From the NCBI RefSeq assembly GCF_923081025.1, contig NZ_CAKLPZ010000002.1, positions 310,001 to 374,000 of the forward strand: 64,000 nt of DNA, read 5' to 3'. The translations under genes and the position numbers were made by a program. The DNA comes from Neolewinella maritima (GTDB lineage: Bacteria > Bacteroidota > Bacteroidia > Chitinophagales > Saprospiraceae). Position 1 is the stretch's first letter, and each line of letters opens with the position of its first letter. This document shows, piece after piece, positions 40,839 to 49,938 of the stretch. The notes beneath the pieces are model-generated. The model was not told the origin of the DNA and did not search any database. It worked only from the letters and a program-made list of their open reading frames with translations.

Positions 40839-41540
40839 ATGCCCAACGAAGAATCCGCCCCCCGCTTCCCCGGTCGCCCCGGAGACTGGGTCCTGTATAA
40901 GGACAACCAACTCATCGCCTTCAACAAGCCCGCCGGCCTGCCCGTAGTACCCGACAAGAAGAAGAGCCCCAACCTGCTCCAGATCGGCGCGGCCTACGTG
41001 CGGCAGGATCTGTACCCCATCCACCGGCTCGACCGCCCCGTCTCCGGCGTAGTGCTGTTTGCCAAGAAGACCGCCGCCCAGACCCGGGTCTCCGAGCAGT
41101 TTCAGGCGCGCAGCGTAGCCAAGACCTACCTGGCTGTCGTCGGAGAACGACCCACCGAAGACGCCGCCACGCTCGTCCACTACATCCGCGAGGGGAAGGG
41201 CAACGTCTCCGAGGTCGTCGACCAGTCCGACAAGACCGCCAAGCGGGCCGAGCTCAGCTACCGCTACCTGGCCAGCAGCGATCGCTACCACCTACTGGAG
41301 ATCACCCTGCTCACGGGTCGCAAGCACCAGATCCGTGCCCAGCTCGGTGCCATCGGCAGTCCCCTGCGCGGCGACACGAAGTACGGTTTCAAGCGCTCCA
41401 ACGAAGGCGGCGTTATCGATCTCCACGCACACGTGCTCAGCTTCGACCACCCCGTGAGCGGGTCGCGCGTAGAGCTGCGGGCACCGCTACCCACCGGTCC
41501 GGTCTGGGAAGGATTCAAGGGAGCAGACGTAATGGGCTAA
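40839..41540 (+). CDS. RluA-family pseudouridine synthase
   Basis: A 233-residue protein; ATG 40839 follows the previous stop by 2 nt. Catalytic motif YPIHRLDRPVSGVVLFAKK with the active Asp, KTYLAVVGERP, and the typical LTGRKHQIRAQLGAIGSPL, then GDTKYGF and LHAHVLSFDHPVSG. No S4 domain is visible. It isomerises uridine in rRNA or tRNA (target not readable). Followed 3 nt later by rsmG. Confidence 0.92.
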   Translation: MPNEESAPRFPGRPGDWVLYKDNQLIAFNKPAGLPVVPDKKKSPNLLQIGAAYVRQDLYPIHRLDRPVSGVVLFAKKTAAQTRVSEQFQARSVAKTYLAVVGERPTEDAATLVHYIREGKGNVSEVVDQSDKTAKRAELSYRYLASSDRYHLLEITLLTGRKHQIRAQLGAIGSPLRGDTKYGFKRSNEGGVIDLHAHVLSFDHPVSGSRVELRAPLPTGPVWEGFKGADVMG

Positions 41541-41543
41541 TTC

Positions 41544-42179
41544 ATGAATGCAGCAGGTATTTACTCGCATTTTCCCGCTCTGACGGAGCAGCAGCGCACA
41601 CAGTTTGACGCCCTGGACGGCCTGTACCGGGATTGGAATGCCAAGATCAACGTGATCAGCCGCAAGGACATCGACAACCTGTACATCCACCACGTACTAC
41701 ACTCCCTGGCGATCGCCAAGGTGATCAGTTTTCGGGCGGGGACGCAGGTGCTGGACCTGGGCACGGGCGGCGGCTTTCCCGGTATCCCGCTGGCCATCCT
41801 GTTCCCGGAGGCTGAGTTTCACCTCATCGACGGTACGGCAAAGAAGATCCGGGTATGTCAGGAGGTGATCTCGGCGCTCGGACTGACCAACTGCCGCGCC
41901 GAGCAGCAGCGGGCTGAGGAGCTGAAGCGACCGAACTACGAGTTTGTCGTCACCCGCGCCGTAGCCAAGATCGATAAGCTGGCCGAGTGGAGTCTGCGGC
42001 TCATTTCGGGCAAGCAGCGCAACAGCCTGCCGAACGGCATTCTGGCCCTGAAGGGTAGGGGACTGAAGGAAGAACTCGCCCTACTGCCCAAGGGGGCCTA
42101 CGTAGAGGAATACCCCATCGACGCGTGGTTCGACGAGCCGTTCTTTGCGGCTAAGGAAGTGATGTACCTGCAGTACTAG
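41544..42179 (+). CDS. rsmG: 16S rRNA (guanine-N7) methyltransferase RsmG
   Basis: A 211-residue SAM methyltransferase. Motifs: LYRDWNAKINVISRKDIDNL, HHVLHSLAIAKV, VLDLGTGGGFPGIPLAILFP (SAM loop), VTRAVAKIDKLAEW and a LALKGRGLKEEL strand. It methylates G527 of 16S rRNA. Last gene of the plus-strand run; normal length. Confidence 0.95.
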   Translation: MNAAGIYSHFPALTEQQRTQFDALDGLYRDWNAKINVISRKDIDNLYIHHVLHSLAIAKVISFRAGTQVLDLGTGGGFPGIPLAILFPEAEFHLIDGTAKKIRVCQEVISALGLTNCRAEQQRAEELKRPNYEFVVTRAVAKIDKLAEWSLRLISGKQRNSLPNGILALKGRGLKEELALLPKGAYVEEYPIDAWFDEPFFAAKEVMYLQY

Positions 42180-42210
42180 CTAGGGTGGCCACTGTAGTAG
42201 CCGTTAAACC

Positions 42211-42393
42211 CTACATATAGCCGAGGGCCATGACGAGGAAGGTGAGCATAAAGGGCATCGCCACCCAGAACCACTGGTTCATAAAGATCAGCATCAGGAT
42301 AAATACTACCAGGGAGATCAGGAAGAAGATCCAGTAGTTGCGGCGCGAGGTGTGGGGCTGGCTTTCGGCGGAAACGGCTTTCTTAGAGGTCAT
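42211..42393 (-). CDS. Small two-helix membrane protein, 60 residues
   Basis: Polar start (MTSKKAVSAESQPHTSRRN) then two hydrophobic helices (YWIFFLISLVVFILMLIFM and WFWVAMPFMLTFLVMALGY). A perfect -7 box lies at 42413-42420. No family name assigned. It sits alone between rsmG and pgl, on the strand opposite rsmG. Confidence 0.7.
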   Translation of the reverse strand: MTSKKAVSAESQPHTSRRNYWIFFLISLVVFILMLIFMNQWFWVAMPFMLTFLVMALGYM

Positions 42394-42412
42394 ATCGGAT
42401 ACAATTGGAGGG

Positions 42413-42420
42413 CAAAGATA
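42413..42420 (-). promoter_or_regulatory. -7 box TATCTTTG for the 60-residue gene
   Basis: Perfect TAnnTTTG match on the minus strand, 19 nt before ATG 42393. Confidence 0.6.
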
Positions 42421-42424
42421 CGGG

Positions 42425-43171
42425 CTAATAGCCTACTTCGGCAGCCGCAGCCTGGTCGAGGAACCAGTGCAGCCTGCCCGAGCTGGGATTGATGTGGGCG
42501 GCGGGGAAAGTCGTAGCCTGCTGCTCGCGGTTCACGATCTGGGCCACCCGCAGGGTTTTAGAGTTGCCGGTGATGAGAAAAACCACCTCGTCCGACGCAT
42601 TGATCACCGGACCGGTAAGGGTGACACGCAGCTGGCCGCTTTCCGGATGCTTGACTACGGCGCAGACCCGCTCGTCGGTCAGCAATTCCATACTATCGGG
42701 GAAGATGGAGGCGGTGTGGCCGTCCGTACCCATCCCGAGCATATTGATGTCGAAGATGGGCAGCCCGTCGGAATTCTGCGGCAGGTGCTCCAGGATCGTG
42801 GCGGCGTAGGCTCTGGCGGCTTCCTGCGGTTCCAGTTCGGTGGGTACGGGGTGGATCTGCTCGGCCTCCACGGGAACGTGATCGAAGAGTAATTTTTTCA
42901 CCTCCCCGTAGTTGCTTTCCGGATCGTCGTAGGGGACCATGCGGTCGTCTCCCCAGAAGAAGTGCAGGCGGCTCCAGTCGATCTTGTCCCGGTACTCTTC
43001 GGCCAGGAGCTGAAACAGCAACTTGGGCGTAGAGCCGCCGGAGAGTGCCCAGAATAGGGGTCCGCCGTCGAGGGCGTCCAGCTTCTCCACCAGGTGATCG
43101 GCAAAGGCGCGGGCTACGTCCGGACCGGTAGGAAATACGTGCAGGTTGGGGCTGTAGATCGACTTATCCAT
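42425..43171 (-). CDS. pgl: 6-phosphogluconolactonase
   Basis: A 248-residue SugarP isomerase-like enzyme. Signature features: FWALSGGSTPKLLFQLLAEE, LHFFWGDDRMVPYDDPESNY, DINMLGMGTDGHTASIFPDS and VVFLITGNSKTLRV. It is the second step of the oxidative pentose phosphate pathway; zwf and gnd are not in the window. Its start overlaps the end of the SNF2 gene by 8 nt, so translation is coupled. Confidence 0.93.
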   Translation of the reverse strand: MDKSIYSPNLHVFPTGPDVARAFADHLVEKLDALDGGPLFWALSGGSTPKLLFQLLAEEYRDKIDWSRLHFFWGDDRMVPYDDPESNYGEVKKLLFDHVPVEAEQIHPVPTELEPQEAARAYAATILEHLPQNSDGLPIFDINMLGMGTDGHTASIFPDSMELLTDERVCAVVKHPESGQLRVTLTGPVINASDEVVFLITGNSKTLRVAQIVNREQQATTFPAAHINPSSGRLHWFLDQAAAAEVGY

Positions 43172-46100
43172 TCTTGATCAGGTCTAAAAGGTCATTGGCC
43201 GTAAGGCTGGCGCTCTGTTCGGTACCGGCCAGCAGGCTATCGGCCAGATCGCGCTTCTCGGCGTGCAATTTGACGATTTTTTCCTCGATGGTGTTCTCCG
43301 AGACGAAGCGGTACACCGTGACGGGGCGCTGCTGTCCGATCCGGTGGGCCCGGTCGCTGGCCTGGTCCTCGACGGCGGGGTTCCACCAGGGATCGAGGTG
43401 TAGTACGTAGTCGGCCGCCGTAAGCGTAAGACCCGTACCACCGGCCTTCAGACTGATCAGGAAGATATCCCCCTCGCCCCGCTGGAAGGCCTGTACGGCC
43501 TCGTCACGCTTCGGTCCGGGCGTGCTGCCGTCGAGGTACTGGTAGGGAACGTCGTTAGCGATCGCCCACTGTTCCACGATCTTCAGGTGGCGTACGAACT
43601 GGCTGAATATCAGTGCCTTATGGCCGTTCTCGCGTAATTCCTGTACGGTCTCGGCGAGTAGCTCTAGCTTGGAACTGGCGATCTCCACACTGGCATCTAC
43701 CAGCTTGGGATTACAGGCGGCCTGCCGCAGTTTCATCAACTCGGCCAGGATCTGGAAGCGACGGTTCGGTCCGTCACTCTCGTCGATACTCTCCAGGGCG
43801 TGCTGCCGCAGTGCTTCGTAGAAGGCCCGCTCGGGCTGACTGAGCTCGACGGTCAGGGTAACCTCGGTCTTCGGTGGCAGTTCTTCCAGTACCTCCTCCT
43901 TGCGGCGACGCAGGATGAAGGGCTGGATCAGGCGGCGCAGCTGTTGCCGGCGCTCGTTGTCGTTGTTGCGGGTGACCGGGACGGTATACTTCTCGTTGAA
44001 GCGGTTGTAACTGCCCAGTAGCCCCGGATTGAGGAAGGTGAACAGGTTCCAGAGCTCACCGAGGTGGTTCTCGATCGGCGTACCGGTGGTGACGACGCGG
44101 AAATCCCCCTGCAGCCGCATGGCGATCTGACTGCGCTTGGTCCCCCGGTTCTTGATGGCCTGGGCCTCGTCCAGAATGATGGTACCGAAGCGCTTATTAG
44201 CCAGCGCATCTCCCTCGAAGGGCAGCAGTCCGTAGCTCACCACCAGCATATCGTAGGGCCCGACCTGGTCGATCATCTCCTGGCGGTCGTTTCCTTCCAG
44301 CAGGATCGGATTCAGGGTAGGGGCGAACTTCGCCGCCTCGCGCATCCAGTTGCGGGTCACGGATGCGGGTGCGATGACTAGCGCGGGACCCTGCTCGGCG
44401 CGCGCCTGCAGCATGGCCAGTCCCTGGATCGTCTTACCCAGTCCCATATCGTCGGCCAGACAGGCTCCGACGCCCCAGTCTGCCAGCCGCATTAACCAGC
44501 GGAATCCGTCGAGCTGATAGGGGCGTAACTCCGCCCGGAAGGTGGAGGGTACCCGCGCCATCGTCTGGTTGACCGTATGGATGCGGTCCAGGCTATCGCG
44601 CCAGGCGATATCGGCCTCGAAGGCGCCGAGTTGATCGGTGATATCGTCGAGCATCCCCCCGGCCAGCGGGTGGAGCTGCATGCCGTCGGCCGTAGTGGTC
44701 ATCAGACCCTCCATCTCGCGCAATTTGCGGCGTAGCTGGTCGGTGAGGGCTACGTACTGCCCCTCGCTGAGCTGGATGAAGTTGCTCTGCTCGTTCTCAC
44801 TTACCTTGTCGATGAGCTCCCGGAAGCTGATCACCTGCTGGTCGTCAACCGCAAGGGTACCCTCTACGTCGAACCAGCCGGCCTTCTCCTTCACGCCCAG
44901 GCTGAGGTCACCGAAGTCGACACTGCCGATCAGTTTGATGCGCTCGCCGCGGGGGTGCTCCAGAACGATGCGGTCCATGGCACGCAGCGGCTGTAGCTGA
45001 AGCAGGATATTGAGGCAGTCCTCCACCTCATCGATCTGCCACTCGTAGTCGCGGTGTACGATCTTCTGTAGGGTAGGGCAGTCGATGATGATGCCCTCCG
45101 CCCGTTCGATCTCCTTGGCCAGGTCGCGCTCGGCGAGGAGCCGCTGTCCGTCTACCTCACTGATGACCTTGTTGCGGCCCCGTCCGGGCTTGAAGTACTG
45201 GTCTTCCTGCCGCAGCGGCCGCACGAAGAATTCTACCTTAAAGGTTTCTCCTACCGGGAGCAGGTGCACGTAGGTCCGGCTATCGGCCTTGGTCTCGTCC
45301 AGGTCGTCGATCACGCCGGCCAGCGTATTCTGTACCTCGGTGAACTTGCTCAGGTTACGGGCTACTTCGAGCAACCGGTGACGTGCACGCTTGGGAATCT
45401 CCAGGCCCTCACCGATCTGCCGGTGGATCTGATCGTGGCCTTCGTTCACTTCGATGACCTGGTAGCGGGTTGGGGTCTCCTTGACGACCTGTACGCCGGT
45501 ACCGATGAAGTCCTGCGCGAACCGCAGGTGCAGGCGGCTGTCCGTCTCTTCGATCAGCAACTGGGGGTTGCGCCGGACCAGTTCGACCCCGATGGCCGAG
45601 TTCTTGATCAGGTACAGATTGGGGTGGCCGACAAGGGCCAACAGGGCATCCTCGTAGTTGACCGTAAAGCTGCCATTGGGGTGGTAGCGGCTATAATCTT
45701 CTTCGATAGCCTTAGCTACGGAGACGTCCTGGGGGGTCATCCCCTCCACATCACCCTGCTTGACGCGCTTGAGGGCCACTTTACGGCCTTTTGACCAGTT
45801 GCCGCTCTTACTCAGCGTCTGTTCGCGGGGCTCTAGCTCACGCTTATCGAAATCGACGAACCACACGAAGCGGCTCGTCTTTTTGCTCCGCTTTTCCCCG
45901 TTGCGGTCCGGGGTACCCATACCTACCAGTACCTCCAGGGCGCGCTCCCAGGGCTCAATGCGTGGCATGGCATCGGTGAGGGAGTGGATCCGCAGCAGGT
46001 CACTGAGCTGCTGGGCGCGGGTAGCGTAGGCCTCGCGGGCCTCCACGGTGGGGTGGCGTAGGGAGAGGATGCGGGTCACCTCCATCTCTACCCACTGGTA

Positions 46101-47297
46101 GCCGTTGTCCTGTGCCCGTTCCCGCAGCTGCTCCATCTCGTCCAGGTACTGGGGGTCGGGGTGCTCGGTGGGGTCGGTCCACAGCCGGTACAGCGCGTAG
46201 AAGGTGAGCGCGAAGGCATTGGCCTCCATCCGCTCCAGGGCTTGCTGTGCTACGACCTGTGCATTCTCGTCGTTGCGCAGGTAAGCGTGTAAGGCCTTGA
46301 AAACTAGGAAAGTACCCCCGAGGCGGAGGTTTTGTACCGGATCGATGTTATCCAGGTGGTGACCGATGATTTCGGCGCTCTTTACACCGCCGTTGCGCAG
46401 CAACGACAGCAGGTACAGGTAGCCCGCCAGGTGGGCCGGGTACTTATTGTCGTGATCGCGGCGGTAGCCCTTGCGCACCTCCTCGATGAGGCTCTTAGCA
46501 CCCTCGTCATCGTCGCGTAGAACGTGGTAAATAAGGTGGTTGGCACTGCTGCGCCACTCGGTGGTCTCCAGATCGGCCCAGAGTTGCAGGCGGCTCCAGG
46601 CACCCTGCAGTACGAAGGCTTCAGCCAGTAGCTCGCGTAGGGGACCGGATTCCGGCTCCCGGATACGCTCGTGCTGCTCCAGGAACTCGATGAGGGGGTC
46701 GAGGGATTCCATGGAGACCAGCGCGCGGCGGAAGGCCTTGCGCAGGTTGATCTCCTGCCACTCGGGCAGTAGACTCTCTACCCAGCGGGGATCGAACTCG
46801 GCGAACAGTGGGTCGATGAATATACCCGTGCGGGCCTGATCGGGGTAAAAGCTTTCCGTTTCCCGCTGCAGGCGGTCGAAGCCCGCCTGATTCTGCAGGT
46901 AAAAAGCGATCCGGATCTCACGCATGAGGGCGTGCGGACTACTGGGTTGCCAGTATGTCTTATAGGGTAGTTCGCGGCGAATATCGTTGAGCAGCGCGCT
47001 GAAGTCGGGCCGGCGGCCGGCGCGGCGCATGATCGCTTCACTGACGTCCGGATTGATGCGCCACCCGTGGTCGCTGGCCTTGATCAGCACCTTGGCTTCG
47101 TAGAGGCGGTGTACGATCTCCTCGGTCGCCGCATGGGTGAAGCGGGACTCTCCGGCCGGGGGAGGCATAGTGATCTTATTCAGTAGCCGGGAAGCATCGA
47201 GGACGGAGCGCTCCTCAAAAACTATGCTCATTGCTATGGCTACGTCACGCTCGGTAGCGCTTAAAGATTTCCAGGTGGTGCGGAAGGCTCCGTTCAT
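43164..47297 (-). CDS. SNF2-family helicase-like ATPase
   Basis: A 1377-residue protein. The first ~900 residues are a helical, TPR-like and beta region of unknown role (EHPDPQYLDEMEQLRERAQD; AKAIEEDYSRYHPNGSF). The Swi2/Snf2 core follows: DDMGLGKTIQGLAML (Walker A, about 948), DEAQAIKNRGTKRSQIAMRL (about 1040), GTPIENHLGELWNLFTFLNP, SLKAGGTGLTLTAADYVLHL and DRAHRIGQQRPVTVYRF (about 1317). No SWIM zinc motif is seen. Such proteins remodel protein-DNA complexes or transcription complexes. It is upstream of, and overlaps, pgl. Confidence 0.92.
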   Translation of the reverse strand: MNGAFRTTWKSLSATERDVAIAMSIVFEERSVLDASRLLNKITMPPPAGESRFTHAATEEIVHRLYEAKVLIKASDHGWRINPDVSEAIMRRAGRRPDFSALLNDIRRELPYKTYWQPSSPHALMREIRIAFYLQNQAGFDRLQRETESFYPDQARTGIFIDPLFAEFDPRWVESLLPEWQEINLRKAFRRALVSMESLDPLIEFLEQHERIREPESGPLRELLAEAFVLQGAWSRLQLWADLETTEWRSSANHLIYHVLRDDDEGAKSLIEEVRKGYRRDHDNKYPAHLAGYLYLLSLLRNGGVKSAEIIGHHLDNIDPVQNLRLGGTFLVFKALHAYLRNDENAQVVAQQALERMEANAFALTFYALYRLWTDPTEHPDPQYLDEMEQLRERAQDNGYQWVEMEVTRILSLRHPTVEAREAYATRAQQLSDLLRIHSLTDAMPRIEPWERALEVLVGMGTPDRNGEKRSKKTSRFVWFVDFDKRELEPREQTLSKSGNWSKGRKVALKRVKQGDVEGMTPQDVSVAKAIEEDYSRYHPNGSFTVNYEDALLALVGHPNLYLIKNSAIGVELVRRNPQLLIEETDSRLHLRFAQDFIGTGVQVVKETPTRYQVIEVNEGHDQIHRQIGEGLEIPKRARHRLLEVARNLSKFTEVQNTLAGVIDDLDETKADSRTYVHLLPVGETFKVEFFVRPLRQEDQYFKPGRGRNKVISEVDGQRLLAERDLAKEIERAEGIIIDCPTLQKIVHRDYEWQIDEVEDCLNILLQLQPLRAMDRIVLEHPRGERIKLIGSVDFGDLSLGVKEKAGWFDVEGTLAVDDQQVISFRELIDKVSENEQSNFIQLSEGQYVALTDQLRRKLREMEGLMTTTADGMQLHPLAGGMLDDITDQLGAFEADIAWRDSLDRIHTVNQTMARVPSTFRAELRPYQLDGFRWLMRLADWGVGACLADDMGLGKTIQGLAMLQARAEQGPALVIAPASVTRNWMREAAKFAPTLNPILLEGNDRQEMIDQVGPYDMLVVSYGLLPFEGDALANKRFGTIILDEAQAIKNRGTKRSQIAMRLQGDFRVVTTGTPIENHLGELWNLFTFLNPGLLGSYNRFNEKYTVPVTRNNDNERRQQLRRLIQPFILRRRKEEVLEELPPKTEVTLTVELSQPERAFYEALRQHALESIDESDGPNRRFQILAELMKLRQAACNPKLVDASVEIASSKLELLAETVQELRENGHKALIFSQFVRHLKIVEQWAIANDVPYQYLDGSTPGPKRDEAVQAFQRGEGDIFLISLKAGGTGLTLTAADYVLHLDPWWNPAVEDQASDRAHRIGQQRPVTVYRFVSENTIEEKIVKLHAEKRDLADSLLAGTEQSASLTANDLLDLIKNG

Positions 47298-47426
47298 TCA
47301 GTTTCAGTCAGGGTTAACTTGTTCTAAAGGTCCGACCACCTTTTTAAGTTGTCCGGGGTCTCTCTTTTTTATCCACTGTATTCGTTCCCTTAGTCAGTAC
47401 GGTGGCCCGTCGTATAGCGGGGTATA

Positions 47427-48269
47427 TCAGGCCGGTGACGGTACGTTGGCCAGCTCTTCCACCATGTCGCCGATCAGCAGGCGCAGCTTGGGCTCGACCG
47501 CCTGGACGGTAGCAATGACGTCTTCCACCGTAGTAGGCTGAATATCAGCGATCGGGAAGCATTTATTGGATACGACGGAGGCCACGAAGACCGGCAGACC
47601 CGCATGCCGGGCCACGATAACCTCGGGAACGGTAGACATACCGATCAGGTCCGCTCCCATGATGTTGGCCATGCGGTACTCCGCGGGTGTCTCTAAATTC
47701 GGTCCCGCCAGGGCTAGATAAACACCCTCATGGGTAGTGAGATCCCGTTGCTTGGCTAGTTCCATGGCGCGTGCATTCAGCTTCCGGTCGTAGGTGTGTA
47801 GCATATCCGGAAACCGGGGTCCGAGCCGGTCATCGTTGTCCCCGCGTAGGGGATTGTCGGGCTGCAAATTGATATGATCGCGTACAAAGACTACGTCACC
47901 GGTACAAATATCGGGATTGACGCTCCCCGAGGCGTTGGAGATGATCAGGTGGTCGATCCCCAGGGCATGCAGCACACGAACGGGGAAAGTCAACTGCTGC
48001 ATACTATAGCCCTCATAATAATGCAGGCGACCGGCCATAGCCACTACCGGAATACCACGCAATGTACCCAGCACGAGCTTACCGCGGTGGGTAGCCACGG
48101 TAGACACCGAGAAGTAGGGGAGGAGACCATAGACAAATTCCCGCTCCACTTCGATCTCGTCCACCAGCGAACTGAGGCCCGTACCGAGGATGATTCCTAC
48201 CCGGGGCTCGGTCGTAGCGCGCTGCTTGATGAAGGCTACGCACTCCTGGATCTGCTGGTAAAGGCTCAT
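47427..48269 (-). CDS. Purine nucleoside phosphorylase
   Basis: A 280-residue enzyme of the trimeric PNP type. Motifs: VGIILGTGLSSLVDEIEVER, MAGRLHYYEGYSMQQLTFPV, HLIISNASGSVNPDICTGDV, VYLALAGPNLETPAEYRM and MSTVPEVIVARHAGLPVFVA with SNKCF. It cleaves inosine or guanosine with phosphate. Last gene of a four-gene minus-strand operon (2-nt gap from the rhodanese). Confidence 0.95.
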   Translation of the reverse strand: MSLYQQIQECVAFIKQRATTEPRVGIILGTGLSSLVDEIEVEREFVYGLLPYFSVSTVATHRGKLVLGTLRGIPVVAMAGRLHYYEGYSMQQLTFPVRVLHALGIDHLIISNASGSVNPDICTGDVVFVRDHINLQPDNPLRGDNDDRLGPRFPDMLHTYDRKLNARAMELAKQRDLTTHEGVYLALAGPNLETPAEYRMANIMGADLIGMSTVPEVIVARHAGLPVFVASVVSNKCFPIADIQPTTVEDVIATVQAVEPKLRLLIGDMVEELANVPSPA

Positions 48270-48271
48270 AA

Positions 48272-48802
48272 TCAGTATACTTTAGTGCCGAGGGTATCGG
48301 GAATGAAGGTGCCCCACTTCCGGTTGTAGGTATGAATCAGGTCGGTCGGCATTCCTTGCGCGTCGACCAGGGGCAGGCCGGCCAGTCGCCAGGCGTACAG
48401 GCTGCCGTATAAGTTATACACGTCGGTAAATCCCAGCATGCGAAGCTCCCTAGCGATACGTTCGCTGCGGTAGCCGACCGTACAGTATACGACGAGTGGC
48501 GTAGCGGATGATAGCGATCGAAGGGTAGTAGTATCGAGCGTACCGAAGCCGATGTACCGTGCATCGGGTAAGTGACTAACGTCGTATTCCACCCGCTCCC
48601 GGGCGTCCAGGTAGACCGCCTCCGGTAGCTGAGTAGCTTCTGCCGGGCTGATGGTAAAGGAGTCCACGTTGACCAGTCCCTGCAATTGCTTATTCAACCG
48701 CGGGTAGGAAGTTTGTAGTCGGTCCGGCGTTTCGGGGTAGGTCGATCTGCACGCGCCGAACAAGAACAGCCCCAGGGCGGAAAGAGAAATGAGGTAGCGC
48801 AT
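48272..48802 (-). CDS. Rhodanese-like lipoprotein
   Basis: A 176-residue protein; ATG 48802 starts MRYLISLSALGLFLFGACRS with a lipobox. An ATG three codons upstream is also possible. The rhodanese core has VYLDARERVEYDVSHLPDA and the active loop VVYCTVGYRSERIARELR with the catalytic Cys. It may transfer sulfur or act in periplasmic redox handling. Operon with mvaD and PNP, with gaps of a few nucleotides. Confidence 0.85.
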   Translation of the reverse strand: MRYLISLSALGLFLFGACRSTYPETPDRLQTSYPRLNKQLQGLVNVDSFTISPAEATQLPEAVYLDARERVEYDVSHLPDARYIGFGTLDTTTLRSLSSATPLVVYCTVGYRSERIARELRMLGFTDVYNLYGSLYAWRLAGLPLVDAQGMPTDLIHTYNRKWGTFIPDTLGTKVY

Positions 48803-48819
48803 CTGTAGCATAACGCCGC

Positions 48820-49929
48820 TTAGGCTACCGTCGTTTCGTTCACCTCCAATTGCTCCGGCCCGGACCCGATCCGATCGGCCAGGTACATACGGTCCTCGCA
48901 GTAGGGCAGCAGATGATCCCGGATGAAGCGCTTGGTGGGTTCACCTACTGTGTCTGGATAAAGCAAGTGAACGTTCGGCCCGGCGTCCAGGGTGAAGTAC
49001 ACCGGATGGCCCGTCTCCGTCCGAAATTGCCGTAATCGGTTGATTACGTGTAGTGTATCAGGCTCGATGAGGGTGTAGGAAGGCTGACTACTCATCATCA
49101 GTGCATGCAGGGTAAGTGCCTCACTCTCAAGGAGTTGACCGAATCGTTCGGTGTCTCCCCGCTGGAGTACCTGCAGCATTTCCCGCGTCCGCGCATTCGC
49201 CTGTACGTAGCGGGGGGCAGCGTAGGGATTCTGCTCCATCAGGCCGTGACCCGCCCGGCTACTTACTGCTTTTTCGGTACGGGATACCAGGAGGATATCA
49301 TCGTGGTAGGTCTGGAATACGGGGTGTAGCTGATCAGCTACACTGACGGCATATTCTTCCGAACTTCCATTCAGACCCGGTACTTCTCCCCACACCGCTG
49401 CACTACCGTACACCGACCTACAGGCGCTACCCGATCCCAGGCGGGCCAGGTAGCTGGCCTTTTGGTAGAAGGCTGCCCGGTCCGCCAGGGGAGCGAACAG
49501 CCGCTCCTCCAGACTGACCAGACAGAGGGCCAGTGCACTCATGCCCGAAGCCGAGCTAGCAATGCCCGCCGAATGGGGAAAGCTGTTATGCGTATCGATC
49601 CGTATCTCCAGTTGCCTAAGAAAGGGATAGACCGGCAGCAAACGCTCCAAGTACGCCTGGGTACGTTCGGTAAATTTTGGCTCAAGCTTACCGTCCAGAT
49701 AAAGCTGTACCGCTACTCCGGTACCTACGCTTTTACGGGGACCGTAGTGCAGCGTAGTATCGGTAGCTGCCCCCTGCAGGGTAAAGCTGACCGATGCATT
49801 GCGGGGCAACTGGTCGCCGTACTTCCCCCAGTACTTGACCAGGGCGATGTTCGAAGGACTCCGCCAGCGGAGGGCAGCGGGGCGTACTTCGTCCGTGACG
49901 ACGGTGAGGGCAGAATTGTGGTAATTCAT
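48820..49929 (-). CDS. mvaD: Diphosphomevalonate decarboxylase-like GHMP enzyme
   Basis: A 369-residue GHMP-fold protein. RWRSPSNIALVKYWGKYGDQ and LPRNASVSFTLQGAATDTTL are the mevalonate-diphosphate decarboxylase start. Further: SFPHSAGIASSASGMSALAL (the phosphate loop) and a late YFTLDAGPNVHLLY. It gives isopentenyl diphosphate in the mevalonate pathway, which some Bacteroidota use. It follows the M1 peptidase by 9 nt. Confidence 0.88.
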   Translation of the reverse strand: MNYHNSALTVVTDEVRPAALRWRSPSNIALVKYWGKYGDQLPRNASVSFTLQGAATDTTLHYGPRKSVGTGVAVQLYLDGKLEPKFTERTQAYLERLLPVYPFLRQLEIRIDTHNSFPHSAGIASSASGMSALALCLVSLEERLFAPLADRAAFYQKASYLARLGSGSACRSVYGSAAVWGEVPGLNGSSEEYAVSVADQLHPVFQTYHDDILLVSRTEKAVSSRAGHGLMEQNPYAAPRYVQANARTREMLQVLQRGDTERFGQLLESEALTLHALMMSSQPSYTLIEPDTLHVINRLRQFRTETGHPVYFTLDAGPNVHLLYPDTVGEPTKRFIRDHLLPYCEDRMYLADRIGSGPEQLEVNETTVA

Positions 49930-49938
49930 TCGATCGAC

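Noticed and set aside
47369-47377. TTATCCACT, one mismatch from a DnaA box
   Set aside because: Single isolated site; no cluster, AT-rich unwinding zone or dnaA nearby, so not called as an origin.
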